A stretch of 64,000 nt of DNA. It comes from Emiliania huxleyi CCMP1516 (Eukaryota; Haptophyta; Isochrysidales; Noelaerhabdaceae). Positions 30,695 through 41,319 of the stretch are shown piece by piece. The position numbers and the translations under genes are program-made. Every line of letters begins with the position of its first letter. Position 1 is the first letter of the stretch. The DNA is taken from assembly GCF_000372725.1 (NCBI RefSeq), contig NW_005201144.1, positions 189,341-253,340 of the forward strand, in the 5' to 3' direction. Under the pieces are notes generated by a model that saw only the letters and a program-made list of their open reading frames with translations, was not told the origin of the DNA and made no database searches.

Positions 30695-32858
30695 ATGGCG
30701 ACCGCCCGCCTGCTGCGCTCGTGCGTTGAGACCCTCGTGGGCTTTGTGCTCGCGCCAGCCTTCAAATTGATTATGCTTCCAGTATTCGTTCTCGTATTCT
30801 CGCCGAGTATTGCGCTCGGCCTCTGCAGCTCCGACGCTGCTGTCGGCGTGCCTCCCGCCTGTCTCGCCTGGCGTCGCCTTCCATATCTGATTCCGATGAT
30901 GCCCTTTGTCGACCTGCCGATTGCCGCCTTATTGATGGCGACATGGCTGATCGAGGTTCTGTTCCTCCGGAACCCCCTCATCCTCGCCGTCTACAGCCTC
31001 TGCCGACGCGCCTCACTCCCCAACCGCGAGCCGACGATCCCCGACGCCGAGGCCGGTCTTCACGCTCGCGAGCGGCCGCGCTCGAACACCAATGACGCCG
31101 CCCGCTATCGCGAGCACGCCTCCATCTGGGCTGCCCTCGAGGGCGACGGCGACAAGGTCCGGCCGGGAGATGTGCGGCTGATCAGTCTGAACTGGCTCAT
31201 GGCGCTGGCAGAGCAGGGCGGCGTGCTCCCGCGGCGGCAGGACCTGCCAGAGGAGGCCTTCTTAAGCTCTGCTCAGCTGAGGCGGATCGAGCAAGGCGCC
31301 AGGCGCGGCTTTGACTCCGTCGGCTTTGAGGAGGCCTTGGCGCGCGTCAACAAGGAGCCCTCCCCCTCATCCTTTCTCGGCTGGTTCGCGAGCTTTTTCG
31401 GCCGCACGCGCAACCCCGACGGGCTGCTTCCGATCATCTCCGTCTCCTACTGCTGGCTCGAGGCGGCGCATCCGGATCGAGAGGGCCGCCAGCTCCAGCT
31501 GCTCTGCCGCAAGCTGCGGGACCTCTATGGCGGGCGCGGCCTGCTCGGCGCGTGCCGCGAGTACGGCTTCTCGGACATGGTGAGCTGCCTCGCCCGCCTT
31601 GCCCACCGCCGCTCCCTTCCTCACCGCCACTCCCTCCCTGGCTCGCGCAGGGGGTGTTTCTGGACTGGAGCTCGGGCTACCAGAAGGACCCGGCGCTATT
31701 TGCCGAGCGGCGCGCGTATGAGGCGAGCCGGTCGGGCGAGCGGAAGGCCGCCTTCGGCCGCATGCTGGAGAACACGATGGTGAGCGCATGCCAGCCCCTC
31801 CCCCTGATAGCGCCACAGCATGCACCGCTCTCACGGCACGTTGGTTTTACATTCCGCATTAGGACCTCTGGTACGCGCACGCCTCGGTCACTGTCGTGCT
31901 GCTCACGCAGCTGCCCGACGAGCTGCCCGCCGGTTTTGACCGGAGCCGGACCTACGACACTCGCGGCTGGACGGCATTCGAGCGGTGCTCGGCAGAGCTG
32001 GGCGCAAAGTCCGCCTATATGGGCTTTGCCAAGTGGAAGCTCGTCATCGACGCCGCCAGCGGCGACGGCGGCGCTCAGCGGCGGCTCCCCGCGACTCCGG
32101 AGCGCATGGCGACGCTGCTCGCCGCTTGTCGCTTCACCAACGGCGCGGACTCGGCGACCGTGCTGGCGCTCTACGAAAAGACGGCGAAGGCCGTGCTGGG
32201 CACGGTCGAGAAGCTCGACTACACGGGTCTGCCGCTCGTGTGTGGCGATGCGTGGACTAGCCCGGCGCTGCTGGCGGAGGCGCTAAACCATTGCGAGAGC
32301 CTCCGGACCCTCTACCTAGTTGGGACACGCCTCGACGACGAGGGCGTGGCGGAGCTCGCGGCGGGGCTCGAGGACGGCGCGCTCCCGGCGCTTGAGTACC
32401 TCTACCTTCTGGCAAACCGCTTCGGCGCGCGCGGGGGCGTCGGCGCGCTCTGCGGCGTGTTCCATCGCGGCGTGGCGCCGATGTTGCAGATACTCGACGT
32501 CGGTCTCACGCCTATTGGCGACGAGGGAGCCGTGGCGCTAGCTGCAGCGCTGCCGATGGGCAAGCCGTCGCATGGACTGACCTTGTGGTGGTGCGATGTG
32601 GGCGACGAGGGCGCGATGGCACTCGCGGCTGCCCTCCCGGCCGCGGGTCAGAGGTGTCGCGTGCAGGTCATGTTCAATCGGATCGGTCTCGCGGGCCAGG
32701 CGGCACTACTGGAGGCGCTCGAGGCGAAGCACGGGCCGCAGATGGGGAATGCGCTGGCGGTGGCGCAGTTGAACTTGCTTCCCTGGTCGTACCCGCTCAT
32801 GCGCGCTTTGGGGCGAGGCTGGCGCCGTGTGCTCGAGAGCAGCCGAATCACCATGTAA
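30695..32858 (+). CDS. Membrane protein with HET-like 'SYCWLEA' region and leucine-rich repeats
   Basis: Exons 30695-31579, 31651-31779 and 31863-32858 (GT..AG, all phase 0) give 669 residues. The start MATARLLRSCVETL is followed by two hydrophobic segments (LAPAFKLIMLPVFVLVFSPS, and PMMPFVDLPIAALLMATWLI), so the N-terminus is membrane-embedded. Residues about 240-430 contain LLPIISVSYCWLEAAHPD, DMGVFLDWSSGYQKDP, ENTMDLWYAHASVTVVLLTQ and YDTRGWTAFERCSAELG; the pattern S-Y-C-W ... RGW-x-x-x-E resembles the core of HET-type (TIR-related) domains. The last ~250 residues are RNI-like leucine-rich repeats (LRTLYLVGTRLDDEGVAELA, LQILDVGLTPIGDEGAVALA, LTLWWCDVGDEGAMALA). An intracellular recognition or signalling role is possible; this is inference. 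Confidence 0.75.
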
Positions 32859-33100
32859 GGCACACCTTTCAAGCGGCGAGGGGACGCCTAAAATTCTTTT
32901 CCGTCCGTAGTGTACCTGTGTTAGTGCCAGTGCGCGCCAGTCCTGCCCAGTGTTGTGCGAGCGAGTTCTCGTAAAATTCTTTTTCTGAGGACGAGGAAGA
33001 CCGAGAGGCACCAGCCACAGGCTGTACGTGGGAGACGGAGAGCGAGCGAGACCCCGCGCAGGCGCTCAGCGCTTGGGCTTTGGAGGCGACCGGCTAGCCT
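32859..33100 (+). repeat. AAAATTCTTTT / CCAGTGCGCGCCAGTCC repeat
   Basis: Member of the family at 1618, with AAAATTCTTTTCCGTCC, TGTGTTAGTGCCAGTGCGC and GTTGTGCGAGCGAGTT blocks. A further copy at 33300-33385 lies inside the minus-strand reading of the next gene and probably replaces or interrupts its true 3' end. Confidence 0.7.
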
Positions 33101-35037
33101 CTCACCGTCTTCTCGGCGGCAGGCGCGCGTCTTGCACCGCATCGAAGGTCATCCTCGTCCACGCCTTCTTCACCAGCAGCGGCGTCGAGCGCGAGAAGGG
33201 AACTGCCAGCGGAGTGTAGGCGAAGGTCGGCGTCGCTGTGAGTTGCACCGGCCCGTCGCGGCGCAGCACGTGCAAGTTCTCCGGCTCGAGCAGGCAGTTG
33301 CACGGCCCCCAGGATTCTTTTTGCAGTCCGAGCCAGTCTGCTGTGAGAGGGGCTTCTATGGTAGAATTCTTTTTGCAGCGCGGCCCTCGCTTGCAGGCTT
33401 CCGTCGCCTCCGTCGTTCGCTGGCATCGCTGAAAGGCCAGCCCGGTGCGGATGCTGCGCAGTCTCGCGCGGCCCGCCGCCGCCAGCTCCTCCACCTTTGC
33501 GGCGCGGCGGCCGTGGGCGCTTGCGGCGCGCCGGCTGTTCATCCAGATTGGGGTTGAACGCCCCAGCCAGCTGCCGTTCAAACGAGCGCATCTCCGCGGA
33601 GTCCACCGCTTGCCACAGGAGTGGGTACGTCTTGTTGCCGACCTCGGCGGTGACGGGAACGTCGTCGTTGAAGCGGGCGAGGTGCGTCGTCGAGAGGCCG
33701 CTGTCGCGTAGTCTGCCCGCCACGTCGCCGGCGCCGGCGACGCTGTGAAGTCGACGACAGTGGGGCCGGCCGAGGTGACGATGACGACGACCGCGCTCTC
33801 GCTCACACCGAGCGACGTCCCGCCGAAAGGCGGCGTCAAACGCGCCGCGCGAGGCGGCGACGGACTCGTGGGCGAGGCTCAGTGTCACGGTCGCCTCGTT
33901 CGCCGGCGCCGGGATCCTCGGTGCGGCTTCTCGGTCGCAGACCTTCTCCAGGTCGGGCATCAGGGCCTGGAACTGAGCGAAGGTGGCCGCGTGACTCCCG
34001 GTCGTGAGGCCGTGGCGCACCTTCCATAGCAGGAATTCCACTATTGGCTCGACTATGCCGCCGTCCGCAGTCGCCAGTTCCGGTAGGCTCTGCCGCCCCC
34101 ACTCGAGCAGGCCGGCGATGGCGACGCACGCGTGGAATCGTGCCGGCCTTTCGTGGAATCGTGTCGGCCTTGCCCCGGCACCAACCTCGCCGATCCCCGC
34201 CGTCATAGGTCGGAGCACTGGCGCCAGCCCGAGAATGACGTCACGCACCAGCTCCTCAGCGCCCGTAGGGAGGTCCAGGGAGATCGCCTCCGCCGGCCTG
34301 GCGCTGAGCAGCAGGAGGGGCGCCTCGTTGGGCCATCGCCCGTCGTCTAGTTTGGCGAGGATCTGCTCCGACGAGGCCAGCGCCACCGCCCGTCGGAGGC
34401 TTCGTAGGATGGTCGCCGCGGCTCTCGCCGTGGGCACTAGTCGCAGCGCCCCTTCGTCGGTGAGCAGGCGGCGGTGGAGCTCGGCGATCGCCTCCACGAT
34501 CGGGTCTTCGTCCTCGGCGAACCCCTCGATCGGGTCTTCGTCCTTGGCGAACTCCTCGAGCACCGCGAGCAGCCCCTCCTCGGTCAGCGCCTGCGCCCAC
34601 TGAGCCGTTGTCTCCCACTCGCACGTGTAGCTGTGAGTCACGACTGGCTTGGTGACGGCGCCCACGTACGCAAAGAGGGCGCACGCCATGTCCTCGTTCG
34701 GCCCGAGGCCTGCCCCGCCGTGGCATAGCGAGTCCGCCTCGAAGACGAGGGCGTCGCCTGCTTCGAGCTCGAGAGGCTCCTGGTTGAGGACACGGAACCG
34801 CCGCCGGTTCAGTGCCACGATGATGGAGCAGACGTGTTTCTTGTTCGCGTCCCTGTGGTACGGCTGCGGCTGCGCCCCCGGGAGGGTCACGATGACGCTG
34901 AGCCCTCTGGTGCTGCGCGTCCTGGAGGTGGACGTGGGGTAGCACCTCCTTGACCAGCTCCTCCGCTTGTCTTGCGAGCTCCGCTGCACCGCGAGCACTT
35001 GGAGCACTTGGAGTGCAGTCATCAACCGCACATGCAA
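33094..35037 (-). CDS. 2OG-Fe(II) oxygenase-like protein, frame disrupted
   Basis: The longest frame is 647 residues, but the start (MHVRLMTALQVLQVL) lies in a dispersed repeat. The recognisable core is GLSVIVTLPGAQPQPYHRDA, with H-R-D as the H-x-D iron ligands, SIIVALN, LELEAGDALVFEADSLCHGG, where the second His completes the triad, and ACALFAYVGAV; this is the prolyl-hydroxylase/phytanoyl-type fold. Just upstream another frame (EELVKEVLPHVHLQDAQHQ) looks coding, so a frameshift lies near 34915. Near 33840-33720 coding again passes to another frame (SLGVSESAVVVIVTSAGPTV) and back (HLARFNDDVPVTAEVGNKTY). Below 33400 the reading enters a repeat. It is either a decaying gene or a real gene with draft errors. 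Confidence 0.55.
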   Translation of the reverse strand: MHVRLMTALQVLQVLAVQRSSQDKRRSWSRRCYPTSTSRTRSTRGLSVIVTLPGAQPQPYHRDANKKHVCSIIVALNRRRFRVLNQEPLELEAGDALVFEADSLCHGGAGLGPNEDMACALFAYVGAVTKPVVTHSYTCEWETTAQWAQALTEEGLLAVLEEFAKDEDPIEGFAEDEDPIVEAIAELHRRLLTDEGALRLVPTARAAATILRSLRRAVALASSEQILAKLDDGRWPNEAPLLLLSARPAEAISLDLPTGAEELVRDVILGLAPVLRPMTAGIGEVGAGARPTRFHERPARFHACVAIAGLLEWGRQSLPELATADGGIVEPIVEFLLWKVRHGLTTGSHAATFAQFQALMPDLEKVCDREAAPRIPAPANEATVTLSLAHESVAASRGAFDAAFRRDVARCERERGRRHRHLGRPHCRRLHSVAGAGDVAGRLRDSGLSTTHLARFNDDVPVTAEVGNKTYPLLWQAVDSAEMRSFERQLAGAFNPNLDEQPARRKRPRPPRRKGGGAGGGGPRETAQHPHRAGLSAMPANDGGDGSLQARAALQKEFYHRSPSHSRLARTAKRILGAVQLPARAGELARAAPRRAGATHSDADLRLHSAGSSLLALDAAAGEEGVDEDDLRCGARRAPAAEKTVRG

Positions 35038-35039
35038 GA

Positions 35040-35370
35040 TTCAGTGCGCGCCAGTCCCGTGCCCAGTGTTGTGCGAGGGAGTTTTGTTGTAAAATTCTGT
35101 AGCGAACGTGCTGCAGAACAAGCTGACGCGGGCTCAGTACCTCGATGAGGTGACTTGGACCACCAAGAGCTGGCTGGGGCTGCAGAAGCAGCGCATCTCA
35201 CTCAGTCGTTCTTCACACGGCCATCGCAGAGCAGATTGTGAATGAGCTTGCCAACGGCGAGGGCGGTCGAGTGCACGGAGCTAAGTGCCTCGCCGTCCTC
35301 GCCGGAGTCGCTTAGGCGGCTCCAGTGGTGAACCGGTGTTTTTCACTAAATTCTTTCGCCCGACGTCCGG
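35040..35370 (+). repeat. Composite dispersed repeat (two families)
   Basis: 35040-35100 is the GTGCGCGCCAGTCCCGTGCC ... GTTGTAAAATTCT family. 35105-35337 is the plus-strand copy of the relic-ORF repeat at 1700-1925, with WTTKSWLGLQKQRIS and HTAIAEQIVNELANGEGG readable in neighbouring frames. It forms the immediate 5' flank of the next gene. Confidence 0.75.
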
Positions 35371-35382
35371 GACTCTCAAACG

Positions 35383-38086
35383 ATGAGGGTGTACGACGAG
35401 AACGCCGCCCCGACCAACGTCGTCGCTGCCGAGGCCCCGGCCCCGGCGCGCAAGATCCGCCGCCGGCGCAAGAGCGGCGTCGGCAGCCTCAAGTTTGCCG
35501 GCGACGCCGACCCGGCTGACCGCGAGGCGTCGCTCACTGAGGAGCTTGAGGCGGCGCACGACGAGATCCGGCAGCTGCAGTTCAACTTGGCCAATGCGGA
35601 GGAGGACAACCTCACGCTGCTCCGCCTCAACTCCGAGCTCGAGGCGCAGCTCGCCGACGCTGGTAAGCTGGCCGCCGAGCAGCTCGAGCGAATCCTAGCG
35701 CTCGAGGCCGCCGAGAGGAGTGCGACTAGGGCCGAGCTCGCGCGGCAAGGGCGTGCGGCGGCGCTGCACGACTCACTGATTGACCTCGACGCCGTCGGCA
35801 GCGCCGCCGAGCAAGACACCACCGCGCAAGACGCCGCCGCGCAAGACGCCGCCGCGCCGCCACCGCCGCCAGCAGAAGCTCCGCCGCCGCCGCCGCCGGC
35901 TGCAGCCGCCGAGGCGCCCGAGGCGCCGCTCGCGACGTACGGTGGCGGCAGCTACGCGTCGGTGGTGACGCGCCTCTCCTCCACCTCGTCGGCGCGCTTC
36001 TCGAGCTCCTCGTACGTTTCCGCCGCCTCGCCGTCCCACCGCCTCTCCACCTCCTCCATCGCGTCGCGCCTCTCCACCTCGTCTGCCGGAGGCGGCGCGC
36101 CGCTCGCGCCGGCGCACGCCCTGCTCGCGCTGCCCGAGTGCGTCCACGAGGCGGTGGAATCGTCGCCGTCGCTCGCCGGGGCGAGTGACCCACACGAGGC
36201 ACCCCGCCCCACCCCGCCCCACCCCGCCCCACCCCACCCCACTTGGCAAGCTCCTCCCCGGCCGCACACGCGCACCGCACACGCGCACCGCCTCCTGCGC
36301 ACCCACGCCCGCCGCCTGCGCACCCGCGTCGGCCTCTGTGCGCTCTTGCCCGCGGGCACGGCGGCTCTCTGAGGCGCGTTCGGCCGCCTTCCTCCAGGTG
36401 GATCTCGCCGCCCTGCGGCAGCCAAACGACGCCTCCGCCAGAGCGGAGGGCGAGGAGGAGGAGGCGCCGGCACCGGAACTGGAGCGGGAGGAGGCGCCGT
36501 CGCCGCAAGAGCCGCCGCGGTCTGCCGCCGAGGGGGCGCCCGCGCTGCCGGAGGCGGACAGGTCGGAGGCCGTGCCAGCGCCGCGAGGGGAGGACGGGCC
36601 GGTGGAGCAAGAGGCGCCACCGGTGCCGGCGCAAGGGGCGGAGGAGGGGGCGGAGGAGGAGCAGGGCGCGGAGGAGGGGGCGGAGGAGGAGGCGCCGAGT
36701 GCTCACTCACAGGGCGGGCCGGCCGCCGTGCCGCACGGGGCGGCTGAGGACGCCGCTGAGATCGCCGCGCCGCCGGAGCCAGAGGCACCGCCGCCGCCCG
36801 AGTCTGGCGCGCCTCCTCCGCCTCCTCCGCCTCCTCCGCCTCCTCCGCCTCTTCCCGCGGAGGAGGAGGTGGCGAGGCCGCCTCCGCGGCGGAACGGCCG
36901 GCGCAAGTCGGTCACGAACGAGCTCGCCCGCCTCGGCGTGTCAGCGTCGGAGATCGACGTCGCCGCCGCCGCCGCTGCCGCACCCCGCTCGACACGGCGC
37001 AAGCCGCGCGGAGGAGGGGCCGCCAGCGCGGCGCCGCCCGCCGCCGCCGCCGCCGCCACGGCTGCGCCGCCCCCCCCTGCCGCCGCGGGCGGTGCGGCTG
37101 CGCCAGTCATGGCGCAGGCGGAGGCGGAGGCGGCTTGGCCGCCGCCAACCGAGGCCTCCGAGCTGGGCGAGGGGGTGCTGTCCGCGCCGCCGTCGCTCGT
37201 GGCCGTGCTGCTCGCTGTGGGGCCCGACGGCCACGTCAGCTGCTCCTTGCTCGGCCGGCAGGCGGCGCAGCAGGGCGAGATCGCTGCGCTCGAGGCGGCC
37301 ACGCGGGCGCCCGCCGCACCTCTGCAGGAGAGCGCGCAGCCGTCCGCGCTCGAGGCGGCCCCGCCCCCACAAATCGTCGTGCCGGACACCGCGCCGCCGC
37401 CGCCCGCCGACCCGCCCCCCCCCGCCGACCCGCCGCCCCCCTCCGCCTCGCCGCCCTCCGCCTCGCCGCCCTCGCTCCTTCCGGAGGGCGCAGCCGAGCC
37501 AGCGAGTTTGGCGGAGGCGGCGGAGGCGCCATCCGTGTCGCCTGCTGGCACCGAGGCAGGGCCGGCCGTGGAGCGCGGCTCTGCCGGCCGGCCTCTCCCT
37601 GACGTCCAGCCATTGCCCTCTGCTGTCCCCGCGGCCGACGCGAGCGGCGCGACCGACGTGGCGTCCCTGCTCGACGCGGCTCTCTGCGCGGCACGCGGCG
37701 ACGCCGGCGGTGCGGTGTGGGAGTGGGCAGGCGAGTTGACCTCTCAGCTCGGCGCCCTCAGCCGCGCCTCCGACGCCGCCGCGGGCGAGGGCACCGCGGG
37801 CGAGGGCACCGCGGGCGGCGCGGCGGCGGCGCACGACGGCGCCACGCCCCCGCAGCGCAAGAAGAAGAAGGGCGGGGCGCGGGTGCGCTTCTCGGCGTAC
37901 GACCTCTCTGCCGTCTCGCCGCCGAAGCTGCAGCGGCCCGGCTCTGAGGCCGCCCTCGCGAACCATGAGCACGTGGAGCTGGAGAGCGTCGGGAAGGGTC
38001 AGCAGCATAATCGTCGGAGAGGCCGAGTGGGGTGGGGGAGGACACGTCGCGCGAAGGGCGGGCAAGTTGCCGCCGAGGAGCCCTGA
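35383..38086 (+). CDS. Large intrinsically disordered protein with coiled coil and RVxF motif
   Basis: Exons 35383-36153 and 36398-38086 (GT..AG intron of 244 bases containing a CCCCGCCCCACC array) give 819 residues. Residues about 45-130 form a coiled coil (LTEELEAAHDEIRQLQFNLA). The rest is low-complexity Pro/Ala/Glu with three basic-Ser motifs: RKIRRRRKSGVGSLKF near the start, RRNGRRKSVTNELARLG in the middle and KKKKGGARVRFSAYDLSAV near the end. RRKS-type sites suit basophilic kinases, and RVRF fits the PP1-docking RVxF consensus, so a phosphatase-scaffold role is possible but inferred. The final 41 codons (HEHVELESVGKGQQH onward) lie in an inverted copy of the F-box gene's first exon and leader, so the C-terminus is antisense-derived. 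No conserved domain is recognised. Confidence 0.6.
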
Positions 38087-38315
38087 CCGCGTACACCGTC
38101 GAAAGTCTGTGCAGGTGTGAACAGCACCGACTGTTGTTCATCTTTCTACATACACTAGTGTGGGACCTGCGGCGGTACCCGTCTCTGTTGTTCGGGCAGT
38201 GAGAGACGCAGGATCTGCACGCCACAGAGCAAAGTGGGCCACTCCGCATTTGCATTTTGGTTTTGGGTTGTCGGAGATCATCCATCAGCTCTCATGTCTC
38301 ATCAGTCAGTCACGT
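37965..38315 (-). repeat. Inverted duplicate of F-box gene leader and exon start
   Basis: 351 bases that are the reverse complement of 42888-43238, with only about two mismatches noticed by eye. It contains the F-box ATG region in antisense, and ends exactly at the assembly gap. The other copy has a 36-40 base tandem duplication at the corresponding edge, which probably defeated assembly here. Confidence 0.95.
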
Positions 38316-38771
38316 NNNNNNNNNNNNNNNNNNNNNNNNNNNNNNNNNNNNNNNNNNNNNNNNNNNNNNNNNNNNNNNNNNNNNNNNNNNNNNNNNNNNN
38401 NNNNNNNNNNNNNNNNNNNNNNNNNNNNNNNNNNNNNNNNNNNNNNNNNNNNNNNNNNNNNNNNNNNNNNNNNNNNNNNNNNNNNNNNNNNNNNNNNNNN
38501 NNNNNNNNNNNNNNNNNNNNNNNNNNNNNNNNNNNNNNNNNNNNNNNNNNNNNNNNNNNNNNNNNNNNNNNNNNNNNNNNNNNNNNNNNNNNNNNNNNNN
38601 NNNNNNNNNNNNNNNNNNNNNNNNNNNNNNNNNNNNNNNNNNNNNNNNNNNNNNNNNNNNNNNNNNNNNNNNNNNNNNNNNNNNNNNNNNNNNNNNNNNN
38701 NNNNNNNNNNNNNNNNNNNNNNNNNNNNNNNNNNNNNNNNNNNNNNNNNNNNNNNNNNNNNNNNNNNNNNN
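38316..38771. other. Assembly gap (456 N)
   Basis: Unresolved sequence between the inverted duplicate and a (CCG)n tract at 38840-38910. Any 5' exons of the partial plus-strand gene that follows would be hidden here or in the GC-rich tract. Confidence 0.99.
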
Positions 38772-38829
38772 CCCGGGGGGGAAGCACGGTGCCTTCCGAG
38801 AACCCCCTTCCGAGAAATTTCCACCCAAC

Positions 38830-38849
38830 CCCACCCCACCGGCCACTCG

Positions 38850-38880
<31 letters not shown>

Positions 38881-39030
38881 ACCGCCGCCGCCGCCGCCGC
38901 CGCCGCTGCCGCCCTTGCGCGGCTGAGGGCCTGGCTGAGGGCCTGGCTGAGCCTCCGCAAGGCACCGCCCAGCCGCCCCGAAGCTGCCACGAGACCCCCC
39001 CCCCCCCCCCCTCCCGGCCGCACCCGCCTG
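38830..39030 (+). repeat. (CCG)n/(CCA)n and poly-C tract
   Basis: Trinucleotide GCC/CAC array at about 38846-38915, then GGGCCTGGCTGA repeats and a run of 13 C near 38997. Likely intron or intergenic; ORFs of poly-Ala, poly-Arg or poly-Pro through it are not credible. Confidence 0.85.
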
Positions 39031-39060
39031 ACGCCCGGCCTCACCCCTGCGCCGCCCCAG

Positions 39061-39446
39061 GCCTGCTGCTGTGGGCGCAGTCGCACGCAATGCTCCTCGC
39101 CGTGTTTGGTGACGCGGCGGTGCTGCCGCAAGTCGCCGCCGCGCACGCGAACGCGCAGCAGCACCTCTGCCGCCTCTCCGCCCTCGCCCACCTCGTCGTC
39201 GAGCTCGGGATGAGCGAGGTGCCGCCTGCATTACTCACCCTAGCCCGTCTAGACACCTGAAGACGGACTCTCGGCTTCTCGCTGGCACACTCGGCTGCAC
39301 CTCACCGTTTCGCTCTGTCCACACCGCAGGAACACTACTTTGCGCCGCTCGGCGACGTGCCCGCCCTCTCCGCCAAGCTGCACGCGATGGCGCCACTCGC
39401 CGCCGCGGCTCGCGAGCGGCATGCACCTCTAGATGCGGAATACTAG
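39061..39446 (+). CDS. 3' end of an unrecognised gene
   Basis: Two exons, 39061-39218 and 39330-39446, with AG acceptors and a GT donor in matching phase, read LLLWAQSHAMLLAVFGDAAV, HANAQQHLCRLSALAHLVVE LGMSE split by splice, then EHYFAPLGDVPALSAKLHAM and a stop. Composition and helix pattern look coding (amphipathic, no repeats), and the splice phase supports it. The 5' part is missing, being in or before the gap. I do not recognise the family. Confidence 0.45.
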
Positions 39447-40898
39447 TCCCGTGCATTCCGACTAGCATCGCGTAGGCACACGCATTCGGCTGTGTGTGGC
39501 TGCATTCGCAGCCCCTCATCTTCCTGCGGTGAAGACACGGCACGGCACGCTGACGTTGGTGTGTTGCGACGCAGGCTCGTCGTGCTCGGCGTGCACGCCA
39601 AGCGCACCTCTGGCCGGCGAGCCAGCATCGGCGGTGCAAAGGCCTGAGACCTCCCGTGTCTCTGTCGTCGTGGAGTGCTGCGGAAGTGCTCGTGGCGGGC
39701 GCGGCGAATGTGTCGCTCGCCCAGCAGCAAAGAACCGAATACGTGCATGTCGTGACTCGTGTGCACGCGCCGCCTACTCTGGCTGCTCGCGCTGGTGGGC
39801 TCAAGGGTCAAGGCGATACCGCGCCGCTGATCTCACTGAACTGCATGTGCGCCACACACTCTGGTCCCGGGTGAGACGTGTCATGAGAGCTGAGAGTGCG
39901 TCCGGCCGTATGTGCGTCCCAGATCCCGTCTCGTTTGTGGTAGTATACACGGTGGCTCTACACATGCCTCATCGCCCATGCGCAAATAAGACCCAACCGT
40001 CTACGCTGGCTGAGACCTGAGACGAGGAGGGCGGCGACCTCAACACCGACGCTATGGAGGACCCGTCACCAGACGACGCAGGGCGGACGACGGTGAGGCG
40101 GAGCAGTCGCGCAGGGCGAGACGAGGGAGGGAGAGCAGGACGTTGCGGAGATCAGCAGGAGGATGTACGAAGAGATTAGGAGCAGCTCAGGGACCCGAGC
40201 GCCGAGGGACCATGTGGAAGACGGCTAGTGCTAGTCCCCCATCGGGAGGACGACCCCGGCTAGTCGCCGACCACACCCACAAAGAACCCTGCACAAAGAC
40301 CGCAGGGCGGGGACCTGTTCCTTTTTACCCATCTCCTAGTAGAGGTGTCCGTTTTATTTATTTATTGAGACCTGAGAGAGCGCGGAGACAGCCCTCTTCA
40401 CCTTAAGCGGCGGCGACACGAGGCCGCATGGAGAGAGTGTGGCAGAGGCAGTCGGAAAGTGTCGCCAGAGGCCAGTCGGCGTGTCGTCGTACGTCGACCA
40501 TTAATCACCATTTATCTCAACAAAATGATGCCGATGACTCTGCGCGTCTGCGCTCTGCCGTATCTGCCGCGAGAGATGTCTCTCGCTCGTCCCGCCGCGT
40601 GTGGCGCGTGAGACTGTGCTCTGCGTCTATCTATGCGTTTGCGTGCGTATCTCCGTAGCCATACAGAGTAGAGAGTAGTGAGTACGCTCCTCTCCCCGAG
40701 ACGCGAGAGACACTCTCGGTGCAGTACCCACGACCCAGCACTGTCGCGGATCTCACTAAATACGCTCACGGGTGTGCCTCGTCGCGCGTGCCGGCCGGCT
40801 TTCTGAATTATATTCATCACAAAATAAGAGGTACGGAGAGATTCCCGGTGCCCGACTGTACACTAGATCAGAGAGAAGGGAGCGGGGCGGCGAACGTT
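39447..40898. other. Intergenic; no gene supported
   Basis: Several ORFs of 70-190 codons overlap on both strands but none shows a motif or splice-consistent neighbour. TATTTATTTATTG at about 40355 and AATTATATTCATC at about 40803 are AT-rich islands. The latter could be a 3' flank of the EMC6 gene. Confidence 0.45.
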
Positions 40899-41319
40899 CT
40901 AATATATGTGCACAATGTCGTAGAAGAGCGTCCAGAAGAGGATGTAGGAGAGCATGGCCTGCATGACGCCGTCGAACCAGATGTCGGACGGCGTCTTGAA
41001 GAACGGCTTTGGCTGGCAGCCAACCTTGACGTAGAGGCCGGCGGACAGCAGGAGCGCGGTCGCAAAGAAGGCAACAAAGCCTGACAGGCCGGTGAGGCCG
41101 AGCACACCAGCGACGCAGCCGCTGAGGATGGCGACAAAGACGCGGCTGCACCGGGCGGGGGATCGCGGCGTCAACAGAGGAGGAGCGCGGGCGCGGGCGA
41201 ACGCGGCGTCAGCGGCGGGGAGTGCGCCAGTAATTTAGCTTCGAGTTGTTGAAGGCGATCTTGTCACCCGCAAACACCTCGGAGAAGTCCACGTCGGCCG
41301 CCTCTGGCGGCGGCTCCAT
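40899..41319 (-). CDS. EMC6: ER membrane complex subunit 6
   Basis: Exons 41319-41228 and 41145-40899 give 112 residues, the usual EMC6 length. The N-terminus MEPPPEAADVDFSEVF and NNSKLNYC precede the conserved cytosolic RVFVAILSGCVAGVLGLTGL, followed by SGFVAFFATALLLSAGLYVK and the C-terminal membrane segment MLSYILFWTLFYDIVHIY. The C-R at the exon junction and SG..AG.LGLTGL..F match the family pattern of EMC6 (three helices; part of the EMC insertase that places tail-anchored and multipass proteins in the ER). The intron 41227-41146 has a GC donor and AG acceptor; splicing it restores the family's YCR motif, so this assignment of the site is strong. It is divergent with the EF-hand gene at 41801. 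Confidence 0.95.

Noticed and set aside
36243-37739. Plus-strand ORF of 498 codons (Arg/Pro-rich) and minus ORFs over 36700-38065
   Set aside because: Out-of-frame shadows of the disordered gene; absence of stops is due to GC content.
38160-39260. ORFs crossing the N gap
   Set aside because: N codons are read as open; no evidence across the gap.
39496-40020. 174-codon plus-strand ORF
   Set aside because: No motif, unbalanced composition, and overlapped by equally long ORFs on the other strand.
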